Shown here in pieces: positions 42,090 to 51,419 of a DNA stretch of 64,000 nucleotides (positions are counted from its first letter, which is position 1; each line of letters starts with the position of its first letter). The notes under the pieces are model-generated. The model saw nothing but the letters and a program-made list of their open reading frames with translations, made no database searches and was not told the DNA's origin. The stretch spans positions 124,001 through 188,000 of the forward strand of contig NC_015436.1 of the NCBI RefSeq assembly GCF_000208385.1, read 5' to 3'. The stretch comes from Parasphaerochaeta coccoides DSM 17374. GTDB taxonomy: Bacteria > Spirochaetota > Spirochaetia > Sphaerochaetales > Sphaerochaetaceae. A program made the position numbers and the translations under genes.

Positions 42090-44144
42090 TCAAGTTCCAG
42101 TCTTGGAAAGCTCGTAAAGCTTGCGCAGCCTGTCTTCTATGGCTTTGTTGGCGGAATTGACCGGGAATGTTCCCTTGGCGTTTTGCTCTCCGGCTATTCT
42201 GTTTGTCAGGATTTCCATGCCCTCATCAATGGTTTCGATGGGGTAGAGATGGAACGTGTGCTGCGCTATGGCGTCAAGCACCGCATACGGAAGAACCAGG
42301 GCAGAGATGTTTTGACGGGGGATGATGACCCCTTGGTGTCCTGTTAGTCCCATCTTCTGACATACGGAGAAAAAGCCGCCGATTTTTTCGTTGATGCCGC
42401 CCACCGGCTGTATTTCACCCATCTGGTTGACCGAGCCGGTCACGGCAATGTCCTGTCTCAGGGGAATCTCCCCGATGGCGGAGAGCAGGGCGAACAACTC
42501 TGATGATGAGGCACTGTCTCCATCGACTTCCGCGTAAGACTGCTCAAAGCAGATACCGGCGTAGAGGGAAAGGGGAAAGGTGCGGGCATAGCGTTTGCGG
42601 AGATACCCCTCCAATATAAGCAGCCCCTTGTCGTGGATTTCCCCGCTCAGCCCCGCTTCGTGTTCAATGTTCACGATGCCCTCGTTTCCGGGAGCCACGG
42701 TGGCGGTAATCACGGCAGGGGTTCCAAAGGACGCCAGGCCACGATCCATCACGGCCAGTCCGTTCACTACGCCAATCTTGGAGCCCGTGAGGGCTATGAC
42801 CATTTCGCCGGAGATGATTTCCTGGGTGATGCGGTTCTCCATCACGCTTGAGATATAATCTCTCTCATTTGAGGCGGTGATGACGGCGGGAGCCGTGATT
42901 TCCTTCTCTCCGGAGAAACGCGCCCAGTAATCCGCCTCCTGAAGGAGGTCTCCCAGGAAGGAGAGCTGAGTCGTCAGTTCGCCACGATGTTCTACATGCC
43001 ATGCGCTGAACCGGAGAGTTTCCGCTATCGCGGCGTCATCCGGCGGCAGAAGTTTCTTTTCTTCCACGTGCCGACGCAGGAAAGCGATGGTTCCTGTGAT
43101 GTTTTCCTCGGTGGCCGGCATGGAATAGTCGAACTGAGCGGATATCTTGAACAACTTGAGGAAAGAGGCATCTGATTCGCAGAGCTTGTCATAGGTTTCT
43201 TCACTGCCTATCAGGATGATTTTTACCGGAAGGGGGACGGGTTCCGGCCTGATGAGCGAGCCGACGGGAAGTCCGTAGGCATTGCCGTCCTTCATGGAGA
43301 AAGTCGTCATGGCAAGAAAACGCTTGAGTGCTTCCCAAAGATTCGGTTCACTCAGGATATCATCGGCGGTTGCCACCCAGAAGCCTCCGGACGCCTGGAG
43401 CAGACTTCCGGCTTTGACCGACTGGTGGGGGAGCTGCGTTTTGCCATCAGCAGGTGAAACAGCTCCGAATACATTGGCATAGGATGGATGCGGTTCCTCA
43501 ACGAAGGGGCGTTTATCCTGACCAGCACGGTTTACCACCAGGTTCGGCAGGCATTGGGAGCAGATGGTTTCCCTTTCTTCCTTGTCATCATCGGTAGGTA
43601 AGACGAATATTTTCGGATTCATATGGATGGTCTGGCGAACCCGTTCCAGAAAGAGCCGGGTTTCGGGGTATTTTCCGACCGCACTGTCTATGAGCTTGTC
43701 CGTTTCTTTCAGGAATGACGCGGTGGAATCTTCTGTCTCCGCCTCACCGTTCCTTTCCGCCGCACGAAGGAAAGCGGCAAGGTTTTTCATTTCCGCCAGG
43801 AATTTTTCCCCTGTACCGGGAGAGAATAGTACTACGGAAGGAGAGTCCGGGACATCGAAGCAATGTACATACACAATGTCCTTGAGATGGCGGGTGTCAT
43901 GGGAAAGCTGTTGTGCAATCATCCTCACCGCGGTATGGCGGCCTGAACCCGGCTCCCCGCTGACAAAGATATTGTAGCCATCCGCTTCAACCGCCATGCC
44001 CATGGCAAGGGCACGCGACGCTCTTGGCTGTCCGACAAGAAGGCTGTCCACAGCGGGGAGAGGAGTCCGGGCTATGGAAGGGGGATAGGAGAATGCCGCC
44101 TCTTGGAAGGACAGCTCTTTGATGTTCACAGGAATTACACCCAT
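42090..44144 (-). CDS. Lon-like ATP-dependent protease (AAA_32/LonB type)
   Basis: 684 aa from ATG 44144; the frame stays open 277 codons further upstream but that part is opposite the NIF3 gene and is a shadow. AAA part: Walker A-like GEPGSGRHT at residues 63-71 with Arg where Lys is usual. The lid contains an inserted region of about 200 residues. C-terminal S16 protease: catalytic Ser near 544 (GDSASS) and Lys near 587 (GGINEKIGG), 43 apart as in Lon. Family members are soluble or membrane-linked proteases lacking the Lon N-domain. Divergent from NIF3. Confidence 0.9.
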   Translation of the reverse strand: MGVIPVNIKELSFQEAAFSYPPSIARTPLPAVDSLLVGQPRASRALAMGMAVEADGYNIFVSGEPGSGRHTAVRMIAQQLSHDTRHLKDIVYVHCFDVPDSPSVVLFSPGTGEKFLAEMKNLAAFLRAAERNGEAETEDSTASFLKETDKLIDSAVGKYPETRLFLERVRQTIHMNPKIFVLPTDDDKEERETICSQCLPNLVVNRAGQDKRPFVEEPHPSYANVFGAVSPADGKTQLPHQSVKAGSLLQASGGFWVATADDILSEPNLWEALKRFLAMTTFSMKDGNAYGLPVGSLIRPEPVPLPVKIILIGSEETYDKLCESDASFLKLFKISAQFDYSMPATEENITGTIAFLRRHVEEKKLLPPDDAAIAETLRFSAWHVEHRGELTTQLSFLGDLLQEADYWARFSGEKEITAPAVITASNERDYISSVMENRITQEIISGEMVIALTGSKIGVVNGLAVMDRGLASFGTPAVITATVAPGNEGIVNIEHEAGLSGEIHDKGLLILEGYLRKRYARTFPLSLYAGICFEQSYAEVDGDSASSSELFALLSAIGEIPLRQDIAVTGSVNQMGEIQPVGGINEKIGGFFSVCQKMGLTGHQGVIIPRQNISALVLPYAVLDAIAQHTFHLYPIETIDEGMEILTNRIAGEQNAKGTFPVNSANKAIEDRLRKLYELSKTGT

Positions 44145-44198
44145 GGCACAGACTATAGGTGGTGGAACAAAGCCTGTCAATTCTCTATACTTTCTCCT

Positions 44199-44960
44199 AT
44201 GAAACTGACAGAGATGGTGAAAGTACTCGATGCAGAGCTTGATATCGCTTCCTTTGCGGCTGTGGACATAGCCCTGAACGGATTGCAGGTCGGCTCCCAT
44301 GAGAAGGAAGTGAAAAAGGTCGCCTTGGCCGTGGATGCTTCGCTGGCTACTTTCAAAGCCGCTGCATCTTGGGGCGCGGATGCCATCATGGTGCATCATG
44401 GCTTGTTTTGGGGACAGCCGCTGGCCCTGACCGGGGCTCATCATGACAGGGTGAAGTTCCTTATGGACAACGACATTGCCCTGTATGCCGCGCATCTTCC
44501 TTTGGACGCTCATCCGACGCTGGGAAACAATGCCTGCATTGCCCGGAAGTTGGGAATAGACCGGCCTGTGCCGTTCGGCCTCTACAAAGGCGTGCGCATT
44601 GGCTTCAAGGGGATTCTGGCAACTCCTGTGGAAGCGGATGAAATAGCCGCCCGACTGGGATATGATGAAAGCACCGGATTGAAGATACTTACTTTCGGGC
44701 CACGGAAAATACGGTCGATTGGAATTGTCAGCGGTGGCGCGGCGGATGATGTGCATGATGCCTTGGCTGATGGATTGGATGCCTTTCTCACCGGAGAAGC
44801 GCTTCATCAGGTATACCACGATTGCATGGAAAATGGCATTACCATGATTTGCGGGGGGCATTATGCTACGGAGACCTTGGGCGTACAGGCTGTCGGTCAT
44901 TTTCTTGCCGAAGGCTATGGTGTGGATGCGAGCTTCATTGCCATCCCCACCGGGCTGTAG
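44199..44960 (+). CDS. NIF3-like dinuclear metal-binding protein (GTP cyclohydrolase I type 2 family)
   Basis: 253 aa. Metal ligands: MVHHGLFWG near residue 65 (HH), AAHLPLDAHPTLGNNACIA near 95, and GGHYATETLGV near 226. Divergent from the lon-like gene and followed 14 bases later by lspA. The fold is well known but the cellular function is debated; a GTP cyclohydrolase role is only shown for some members. Confidence 0.92.
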   Translation: MKLTEMVKVLDAELDIASFAAVDIALNGLQVGSHEKEVKKVALAVDASLATFKAAASWGADAIMVHHGLFWGQPLALTGAHHDRVKFLMDNDIALYAAHLPLDAHPTLGNNACIARKLGIDRPVPFGLYKGVRIGFKGILATPVEADEIAARLGYDESTGLKILTFGPRKIRSIGIVSGGAADDVHDALADGLDAFLTGEALHQVYHDCMENGITMICGGHYATETLGVQAVGHFLAEGYGVDASFIAIPTGL

Positions 44961-44974
44961 TATCATGAGGGACA

Positions 44975-45619
44975 ATGAATAAGACGTACCACGGGGAGAA
45001 CCCCTTCCATGTAGCGAGATACTTTATCCTGAGCGTGCTCATCATCTGTGTGGATCAACTGACAAAATGGTTTGTGGTATCTCATATCCCCTTGAGAACA
45101 ATAGCCTTGAAGTGGTTTGGTGATTTGGTTTATATCGTCCATGTACGGAATACCGTCGTTGCATTCAGCATGGGAGAGAATCTGCCTGATGCAGTGAAGC
45201 CCCTCTTGTTCATCATCCTCCCACTGGGAGTACTGGCTTTCCTTGCCGTATGGATTGTGCGGGGTGGAGGTCAATTCTCCACTTTCCAGAAATGGGTGAT
45301 AGCCGGTATCATAGGTGGAGGCTTGGGGAATCTGATCGACCGGATTTTCCGTCCTGAGGGAGTGGTGGATTTCATCAGCGTTTATTTTCCGTTCTTTGGA
45401 TTCGAGCGATGGCCTACTTTCAACATGGCTGACAGTTCCGTCGTAGTGTGTGGGATTCTGTTGTTCATTTCACTGCTTGGAAGCAAAGTAGAGCATACGG
45501 GCACGGAAAAGCGCGGAGATGACATGGAGCCGCAAGAACAATGTCCGGAAATTTTCTCTAAAGGCTCTGAAAGCCAGGAGCCTGTGATCCAAGACAAGAA
45601 AGGAGACAAGGACTCATGA
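44975..45619 (+). CDS. lspA: Lipoprotein signal peptidase (signal peptidase II)
   Basis: 214 aa. Four membrane segments, with catalytic aspartates in GGGLGNLIDRIF (near residue 128) and FNMADSSVVVCG (near 152), plus VRNTVVAFSMG near residue 50. A 45-residue charged cytoplasmic tail (EHTGTEKRGDDMEPQEQC...) extends beyond the normal length. Cleaves prolipoproteins before the lipidated cysteine. Coupled to the next gene by ATGA. Confidence 0.94.
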   Translation: MNKTYHGENPFHVARYFILSVLIICVDQLTKWFVVSHIPLRTIALKWFGDLVYIVHVRNTVVAFSMGENLPDAVKPLLFIILPLGVLAFLAVWIVRGGGQFSTFQKWVIAGIIGGGLGNLIDRIFRPEGVVDFISVYFPFFGFERWPTFNMADSSVVVCGILLFISLLGSKVEHTGTEKRGDDMEPQEQCPEIFSKGSESQEPVIQDKKGDKDS

Positions 45620-45903
45620 GTAAGAAAACCAATACAGTGCTGTTCATGCTGGTGGCTACGCTGGTCAACATCGTTATCATGATCATCCTGTTCATCGCAG
45701 GAGCCCTCTTGATAGGTCGGTTCGTCAATGATGCGAATGCGGCCTCCATCTGGACTATGGTCGTGTTCGTCGTGGCCATAGGCGGGAGCTTCTTCATTTA
45801 CAACCTGCTGGTGAAGGCGATTAACAAGAAGTTCAATCTGGACGACAAACTTGCTCCTTTGTGGAAGTCCCGTCGGGACGGCAAGAGAAATCTTACAGAT
45901 TGA
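45616..45903 (+). CDS. Small two-segment membrane protein
   Basis: 95 aa, coupled to lspA by ATGA overlap. Membrane segments at about residues 9-34 and 44-66, then a basic C-terminal tail (KKFNLDDKLAPLWKSRRDGKR). Not recognised; the coupling to lspA suggests envelope work. Confidence 0.8.
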   Translation: MSKKTNTVLFMLVATLVNIVIMIILFIAGALLIGRFVNDANAASIWTMVVFVVAIGGSFFIYNLLVKAINKKFNLDDKLAPLWKSRRDGKRNLTD

Positions 45904-45914
45904 TAGGTTCTTCC

Positions 45915-46952
45915 ATGTCCCGTAACCTGCCGTCCATCGCACAGATGTCGGAGATTTCCTGGTTCCCATTCTCGGATGAACCAGTCGTTTCCGGTTCATG
46001 GTGCCAGCCACAGATATGTGATCCCGTTTTTTTGTTTCCTTCAGAATCTCCGGACGGGAAATGGCATATGTTCGCCCATTCGTGGATAGGCATTCACCAT
46101 TATGTCAGCGACAGCGGCATTGCGTGGGAGCCGTTGAAGATGATAGAGTTCCGCGGGCATTCGCCATCCATTTACCGGGAGGCGGGTGTCTGGTATTTGC
46201 TCTATGAGAAGCATGAAGGTTTCTGGCCGTTGTCACGGCGCAAACGGTTCAGGCGTGATGAGAGGATAGCCGCCAGCCGCATTGAAATCCGTTCCTCCAC
46301 CGACTTGCTCACCTGGGGAGATCCGCGTCTGCTCCTGGATTCCCGTTCCATTCTTTTTGCCGGAGATTATATTCCTAAGCCGCGTATTTCCCGTCCTCAG
46401 CTTTTTCATGTGGATGGAACGTACCGTCTCTATTTCGGGGCTTCGCACCTGGATCTTGATGATACCATGCAGAGGGTCAGCCGCTATTTTTCCTATGCGG
46501 AGGCTGATGAGATAGGTGGTCCTTATACGCTTGGTAATGGGGGTAGTCCCCTGATGGTTCCGCAGCCTGACAATCCTGCGTGCAATCTTGCCACGGGAGG
46601 CGTCAGGATCATCCCTTTGTCTGATGGGTTCGCCGCGTTCCAGTGCGGAGTCTGGTGGAATCCTGTCGAGGGACGTTCAGGAGCAACCCTGACGGTGATG
46701 TCTTCCGTGGACGGCATTGTCTGGAATCCCTGTTCCCAAAAACCCATCCTTCCTCCTGCCGACACAGGCTGGGCGTCCCGCTACATCATGAGTTGTGATG
46801 TACATTATAAGAATGACGAGAAATGCTGGTACTGTTATTTCAGTGCCAATGGACGGAAGCCAAACCGACGGTTCGCTTATTATGAGTCATTGGGACTTCT
46901 GCTGGGTCATACGGCGGCCTCTCGCAGGAGAGAATCCCCCGGTGAGTGGTAG
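45915..46952 (+). CDS. Five-bladed beta-propeller glycoside hydrolase-like protein
   Basis: About 345 aa from ATG 45915 (weak ribosome site). Repeated propeller features: ICDPVFLFPSESPDGKWHMFAHSW, YVSDSGIAWEP, SPSIYREAGVWYLLYEKHEG, SRPQLFHVDGTYRLYFGAS, and TVMSSVDGIVWNP. The pattern resembles GH43/GH32/GH130 enzymes. No signal peptide, so cytoplasmic, suggesting action on an imported oligosaccharide. Specificity not recognisable. Confidence 0.75.
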   Translation: MSRNLPSIAQMSEISWFPFSDEPVVSGSWCQPQICDPVFLFPSESPDGKWHMFAHSWIGIHHYVSDSGIAWEPLKMIEFRGHSPSIYREAGVWYLLYEKHEGFWPLSRRKRFRRDERIAASRIEIRSSTDLLTWGDPRLLLDSRSILFAGDYIPKPRISRPQLFHVDGTYRLYFGASHLDLDDTMQRVSRYFSYAEADEIGGPYTLGNGGSPLMVPQPDNPACNLATGGVRIIPLSDGFAAFQCGVWWNPVEGRSGATLTVMSSVDGIVWNPCSQKPILPPADTGWASRYIMSCDVHYKNDEKCWYCYFSANGRKPNRRFAYYESLGLLLGHTAASRRRESPGEW

Positions 46953-47070
46953 TGCAGCGGGCAATGCGGGCAGGGGTGACTGCAAGCCCCCAGACGTGGG
47001 GCAGTGATAGGGCTGCTGCAAAAGCGTTAAAAGTTTGGGCAATGACTCCAAAAAAATAATATTTTCTTGT

Positions 47071-47583
47071 TCATTTATTGATCCATTCCAGTTCCTTGCC
47101 TGTTATTTGTTGCACTCTTAATCCTAATTGAGCGGCATGATGCTGTATATGCCTTGTAATTTCTATTAGTGCTTCTATCATCGTCATATTTTTGTGATTG
47201 CTTTTTTTATACAAATCATTTTCATGTATACGTGTGAAGTATTCTTTTATCTTATTTCTACAAAAGTCGTAATATAATATTATTTCATCCCTGGTGTATG
47301 TTTTTTCTGGTTTTCTCCATTCCAATTCCTCATAACCTCTAAAAATATTTTCATGTTCCCTATGAAATACCTGTGATTTAAATTCTGATATGCTTGTGGA
47401 TAAATAAAGGTCTGCATAGAAAAGTACATGCCACAATACTTGAGAAAAAGGACTATCATTATGCGATTTATTCCATTCATCATGTGGGCAATTATTAATG
47501 CATTGATTAAGAACAGACAGTGCGGCAAGCATTTGATTCTGTAATGGTTCTATAATACGTCTACTCGTTTCATCATTTTCCAT
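47071..47583 (-). CDS. DinB superfamily protein
   Basis: 170 aa. Four-helix DinB fold with metal-binding histidines in QVLWHVLFYADL near residue 52 and HIQHHAAQLG near 148. The family binds nickel or zinc and includes thiol transferases; function here unknown. Base composition is clearly more AT-rich than neighbours, suggesting recent transfer. Start follows AGGAAAAG. Confidence 0.85.
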   Translation of the reverse strand: MENDETSRRIIEPLQNQMLAALSVLNQCINNCPHDEWNKSHNDSPFSQVLWHVLFYADLYLSTSISEFKSQVFHREHENIFRGYEELEWRKPEKTYTRDEIILYYDFCRNKIKEYFTRIHENDLYKKSNHKNMTMIEALIEITRHIQHHAAQLGLRVQQITGKELEWINK

Positions 47584-47693
47584 TTTCTTTTCCTGCGCTT
47601 TTGTTTTTATTTGTTATGTGCGCCTCAATACATTCTTCAAAACTTCATCTCTTGCTGGTGGTGCAGGTGAAATCAAAGCTCCAGCAATCCGGC

Positions 47694-48785
47694 TCATCGT
47701 TCCCCTATGGATGCTTCAATCAGGTTTTTATTCGTCCTGCGTGCCTGTTTCAGTTCTTCCCGTGCCTGTCTCTTGAGTTCTTTCTGGGTGGTCAGGGAAA
47801 TTGATTCCAGAGTCCGTCCATCAATGAACTGTTTCATCGCGGATTCTGTTTCCAAAGAACCGGTTGCCGAGGGATAGATGATGAACCCGTGGACGGTCTG
47901 TTTCACCTCCAGGTACCGGGCAGGAGAATCGGCGGCTTCCAGTGCCTGGGCATAGAGCCGTCCGTCGTCCTTCAAAGGATCATACTCGGCGCCAATGATC
48001 AATGCGGGAGGAAGACGGGAAAGATCGGTGGAGAGAAGGGGTGAGAAATCTGGATTCAGGATGTCTTTCGGTTCCTTTTGATAGTTCTGGATATAGAAGG
48101 CTATTTCCTTTTTGGTCAAGGTAGGGGAATCTTCATGTTCTATATAGCTGTCCGTTCTCATCCTGCCATCGGTCACCGGATAGAGCAGCATCTGTCCGGC
48201 TATATGAGGCCCCTTGCGATCCCGTGCAAGGCGGCTGACCACCGTGGCAAGGTTGCCTCCCGCGCTATCTCCCGCCAAGAAAATCCTGTCAGGGTCTGCT
48301 TTCCAATAACGCGCTCCTTGGGCTGCCCATTCCAATGCCGCATAGCAGTCTTCAACGGCGGTGGGGAACTTGTGGCGTGGAGCCAGACGATAATCGACCG
48401 ATAGGATGATGGAGTGTGTCTCACTGGCAAGCCTGGAACACAGGATGTTGTACAGTTCCATGTTCCCAATCATCCATCCGCCTCCATGGTAGAAGACAAT
48501 GAGGGGAATCACGCCTATCACATCATTCTTGTCGTGGCGAGGCTCGAAATAATAAGCGGTCACGGCTCCGTCCTTCACGGGAATGATGAAAGTCTTGGTG
48601 TCCACGTATTTCATTGGTCGGCTGAGCAGGCGGCGGGTCATCCAGTTCTTGGGGATGGAACGGTTATTCAGTTCGGCAATCTGTTCTTCGGTGAGTGTGG
48701 TGACATCATGAGCGGAAAGTCTGCGGGCCAAGGATAAAATTCTTTGCATGTGTCGCGAGAGAATGTAGTCAGCCATAATCTTCAT
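47694..48785 (-). CDS. Alpha/beta hydrolase, hormone-sensitive lipase family
   Basis: 363 aa. Oxyanion HGGG (FYHGGGW near residue 100), nucleophile GDSAGGNLA near 172, acid EYDPLKDDG near 269, and catalytic histidine TVHGFI near 301. No signal peptide. The C-terminal 45 residues are a basic helix (QKELKRQAREELKQARR) beyond the fold. A carboxylesterase, likely on short acyl or acetylated substrates; possibly deacetylation of plant sugars given nearby xylose and pectin genes, but that is inference. Confidence 0.9.
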   Translation of the reverse strand: MKIMADYILSRHMQRILSLARRLSAHDVTTLTEEQIAELNNRSIPKNWMTRRLLSRPMKYVDTKTFIIPVKDGAVTAYYFEPRHDKNDVIGVIPLIVFYHGGGWMIGNMELYNILCSRLASETHSIILSVDYRLAPRHKFPTAVEDCYAALEWAAQGARYWKADPDRIFLAGDSAGGNLATVVSRLARDRKGPHIAGQMLLYPVTDGRMRTDSYIEHEDSPTLTKKEIAFYIQNYQKEPKDILNPDFSPLLSTDLSRLPPALIIGAEYDPLKDDGRLYAQALEAADSPARYLEVKQTVHGFIIYPSATGSLETESAMKQFIDGRTLESISLTTQKELKRQAREELKQARRTNKNLIEASIGER

Positions 48786-49020
48786 AATACTTTATCATTG
48801 TGTGGAGAGCAACATGAGGATATGGCACTGTTTATATGCGTACAATTTTATCCAAAAGTAGGTGACGTGGTTTGACCTTTTAAGGAAACATGGGAGGATG
48901 TGGAGATCATGCGTATTCACATTGATTGGGTGTGGGCGCAGGGCAGGTAATTTCATCACCATTGACCGGAGAGGGGAGCATCAGTCGTTGACACGTTGGT
49001 TCATAGTGTGACTTACGGGG

Positions 49021-49296
49021 TCAATTCCGTCCAGGAGGATTCTTCTTCATGAACGCATGGTCTCCCGCCAGTTCCGTTAGAATGTCCTTCAACGGACGGA
49101 CAATGGAATGTTTCGTGGTTATGGCAAAGATGATGTCATGCTCTCGTCCGAAAGCCTTCTTCACGATATCGACAATCATGAAAGTTTCTTCACGGCTGAA
49201 ACCATTGATGATCAAGGCTTTCTGCTCCATCGGGTCAATGGGTTTCATGAGGTCGGCTGATTCTTCCTTAGGGGAAATTTTTTCGTTTTCTTCCAT
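49021..49296 (-). CDS. DUF3783-like small protein
   Basis: 91 aa from ATG 49296. An acidic, lysine-rich start is followed by KALIINGFSREETFMIVDIVKKAF and IIFAITTKHSIVRPLKDILTEL, the pattern of DUF3783-type proteins. Function unknown. Longer frames upstream overlap the fused AraC-lactonase gene and are not supported. Confidence 0.7.
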   Translation of the reverse strand: MEENEKISPKEESADLMKPIDPMEQKALIINGFSREETFMIVDIVKKAFGREHDIIFAITTKHSIVRPLKDILTELAGDHAFMKKNPPGRN

Positions 49297-49381
49297 ATTC
49301 TGACCATATCGCAAAGGCAGAAGCCGGGCAAGCTGATGTTCCCTGGATATACCGCCAGCGAATATCAACCCAGCAGCAACA

Positions 49382-51328
49382 TCAGCACAACGGTACAATG
49401 CATACAGCTCCGGGAGAGCTTATCCGTACCGGTTCGCCCTCCATGAACAGGCCGTCCTGCGTGAGCCTCCATGCCGTGATGTCATGTGATTTCTGATGCG
49501 CGGCAAGCAACAAGAGATTCCTGTCATCGACAGAAAAAGAACGCGGCCATGCCCCTCCCGACTCATGACGCTGGAGAAGTCGCGCACACCCGGAGGATGC
49601 GTCGACATCATAGATAAGAATTTCATCCGCGCCACGGAGAGAAACATAGAGTCTTCTTCCGCCGAAAGCCAGGAAAATACCGGCGGCATACGTTTCACCC
49701 GAAGCATCAGGACATTCAGGGCATAATTCACGGGTATCGATGAGATGAAGCGAGTCCTTTTCCCTGATGAACGTGAACAATTGGTTGGACAGTTCGCTGA
49801 CAAGATAGAGAAAACGCCCGTCTTGACTCACCGCAAGGTGACGGGGACCCGTTCCCGGAGGAAGCCGGAAGACTTCCGGGGAAGCCCATGTCTTTACATT
49901 GTACCGATACAGACAATCAGTACCCAGGTCAGCCACATAGAGGCCGCCGCCACGGGGATCCGGCAAGGCGCAATGAGGATGGGGAGAAGCCTGTCTCTCC
50001 GAATCCTGACCGCTGCCCTCATGGACAATGGTATGAAGGACACTGACAGGCATGCCTTTTTCATCCAGCCCGATGCCCGTGACCGTACCTGCCAGATACT
50101 GGCAACACCACAGCTCATCATGATCGGGAGAAAGCGAGACATGACAGGCGCATCCCCCCTGATGTGTGAACACGACATCCTGTTCCAGATGCAGGGATGT
50201 GGAAACATGGAACGCGGACACGGAACCCATGAGCGGAGGCGTGAAAATTTCATTGACCGCATAGACAATGTTTTTCTTCCTGTCCACGGCGATATATGAA
50301 GGATTCACGGATTCCTGGGAAGCTCCATGCCATGAGAGGGCAGGCATGCCATCCTTTATGGAAACCTTCAGGACATGCAGACTACCCAGGCTGTCGCCTG
50401 TGCCATATCCTCCCGCCAAAAAGAACGCGTCAACCGGTTCTTGAGTTTCTGGAGAAGAAAGTCCTCCGTGATGCCGCAGCCGTTCATGACGGGGAACAGG
50501 CGCAGGTTGTACATTCCCTTCGCTGATGTACCCAATAGGCTGCTGGTAATGGCTCCGGTAGACCGAAGGGGACAGCCCGGTATGACTTTTGAACTGCTTG
50601 CTGAAATGAAACTCGCTTGAATAACTCAAGTGAGCGGCGATTTCCTTGATTGATTTATCGGTCGATGTCAGCAGCGCACTGGCCGCTTCAACCTTGAGAC
50701 GCATGAAATGTTTCATAGGCGCTTGGTGCATCCTTTTTTTGAACAGACGTATGAAATAGGAATCGCTGAGCCTGAGATCTCCACAGATATCGCCAAGGGA
50801 GATGGAATCCCTGACATGTCTTTGCATGAACCGCAGGGCCCTTTCAATGAGATGGTCGTCCCGGGAACCCGTGATGGCCTCCGGCGTCCCGGCAATCTGG
50901 TAGAGAAGTGAAAAGAGCTGGTGGCATGCTTCCTGACGGCGCAGGGCGGAAGAAGACAAGCCTTTCTCCCGGATTTCTTCAAAGAAAAAACGATGGTTCG
51001 TCCCCAGCATGTGGGGAGAAGACGCAAAGAGGCTGTCAAGCACATCACATAGTTTTTCTTCTTCCTTGCCTATGGTCAGGAGTACGGCGTAATATGTTAC
51101 AGGATCCTTTTCCTCAGCTTGGATGCTGTGGACGACCTGGGGCGGAGAGACGAAGAAAGAGCCGGATTTCAGGGTGAAACGGGTATTGCCATTGGTGAAG
51201 CTGCCGCTGCCGTCAAGGAAATAATGTATTTCGTATTGCCCTGTGCCATGGCCATGGACACGTCCATGCCAGCGCAACTCCTTTTTTTCCTTCATCTGAT
51301 ATACGAATACAGCGTCCATGATATCCAT
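49382..51328 (-). CDS. AraC-family regulator fused to a seven-bladed beta-propeller lactonase domain
   Basis: 648 aa in one uninterrupted frame. Residues about 15-110 are a cupin (HGHGTGQYEIHYFLDGSG, FFVSPPQVVHSI). Residues about 165-265 are the AraC double HTH (ISLGDICGDLRLSDSYFIRLFK, IAAHLSYSSEFHFSKQFKSHTGLSPSVYR). A 35-residue linker follows, then from residue 300 to the end a YbhE/6-phosphogluconolactonase-type propeller: YAVNEI, CHVSLSPD, SPHPHCALPDPRGGGLYVADLGTD, GPRHLAVSQDGRFLYLVSEL, LYVSLRGADEI and WPRSFSVDDR. Divergent from xylB-xylA by 91 bases, so probably their regulator. No good ribosome site is visible; ATG 51319 is an alternative start. Confidence 0.9.
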   Translation of the reverse strand: MDIMDAVFVYQMKEKKELRWHGRVHGHGTGQYEIHYFLDGSGSFTNGNTRFTLKSGSFFVSPPQVVHSIQAEEKDPVTYYAVLLTIGKEEEKLCDVLDSLFASSPHMLGTNHRFFFEEIREKGLSSSALRRQEACHQLFSLLYQIAGTPEAITGSRDDHLIERALRFMQRHVRDSISLGDICGDLRLSDSYFIRLFKKRMHQAPMKHFMRLKVEAASALLTSTDKSIKEIAAHLSYSSEFHFSKQFKSHTGLSPSVYRSHYQQPIGYISEGNVQPAPVPRHERLRHHGGLSSPETQEPVDAFFLAGGYGTGDSLGSLHVLKVSIKDGMPALSWHGASQESVNPSYIAVDRKKNIVYAVNEIFTPPLMGSVSAFHVSTSLHLEQDVVFTHQGGCACHVSLSPDHDELWCCQYLAGTVTGIGLDEKGMPVSVLHTIVHEGSGQDSERQASPHPHCALPDPRGGGLYVADLGTDCLYRYNVKTWASPEVFRLPPGTGPRHLAVSQDGRFLYLVSELSNQLFTFIREKDSLHLIDTRELCPECPDASGETYAAGIFLAFGGRRLYVSLRGADEILIYDVDASSGCARLLQRHESGGAWPRSFSVDDRNLLLLAAHQKSHDITAWRLTQDGLFMEGEPVRISSPGAVCIVPLC

Positions 51329-51419
51329 AGGTCAATTATATATATGTCTTGGCAATTCTGTCTATTTCTTCATAAGACGAGGGAAATGATACTGAAAGTA
51401 ATCTGCGGGAGGACATTCC

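Noticed and set aside
42090-44975. 961-codon open frame for the Lon-like protease
   Set aside because: The upstream 277 codons lie opposite the well-supported NIF3 gene and do not resemble Lon; ATG 44144 gives the family's N-terminus.
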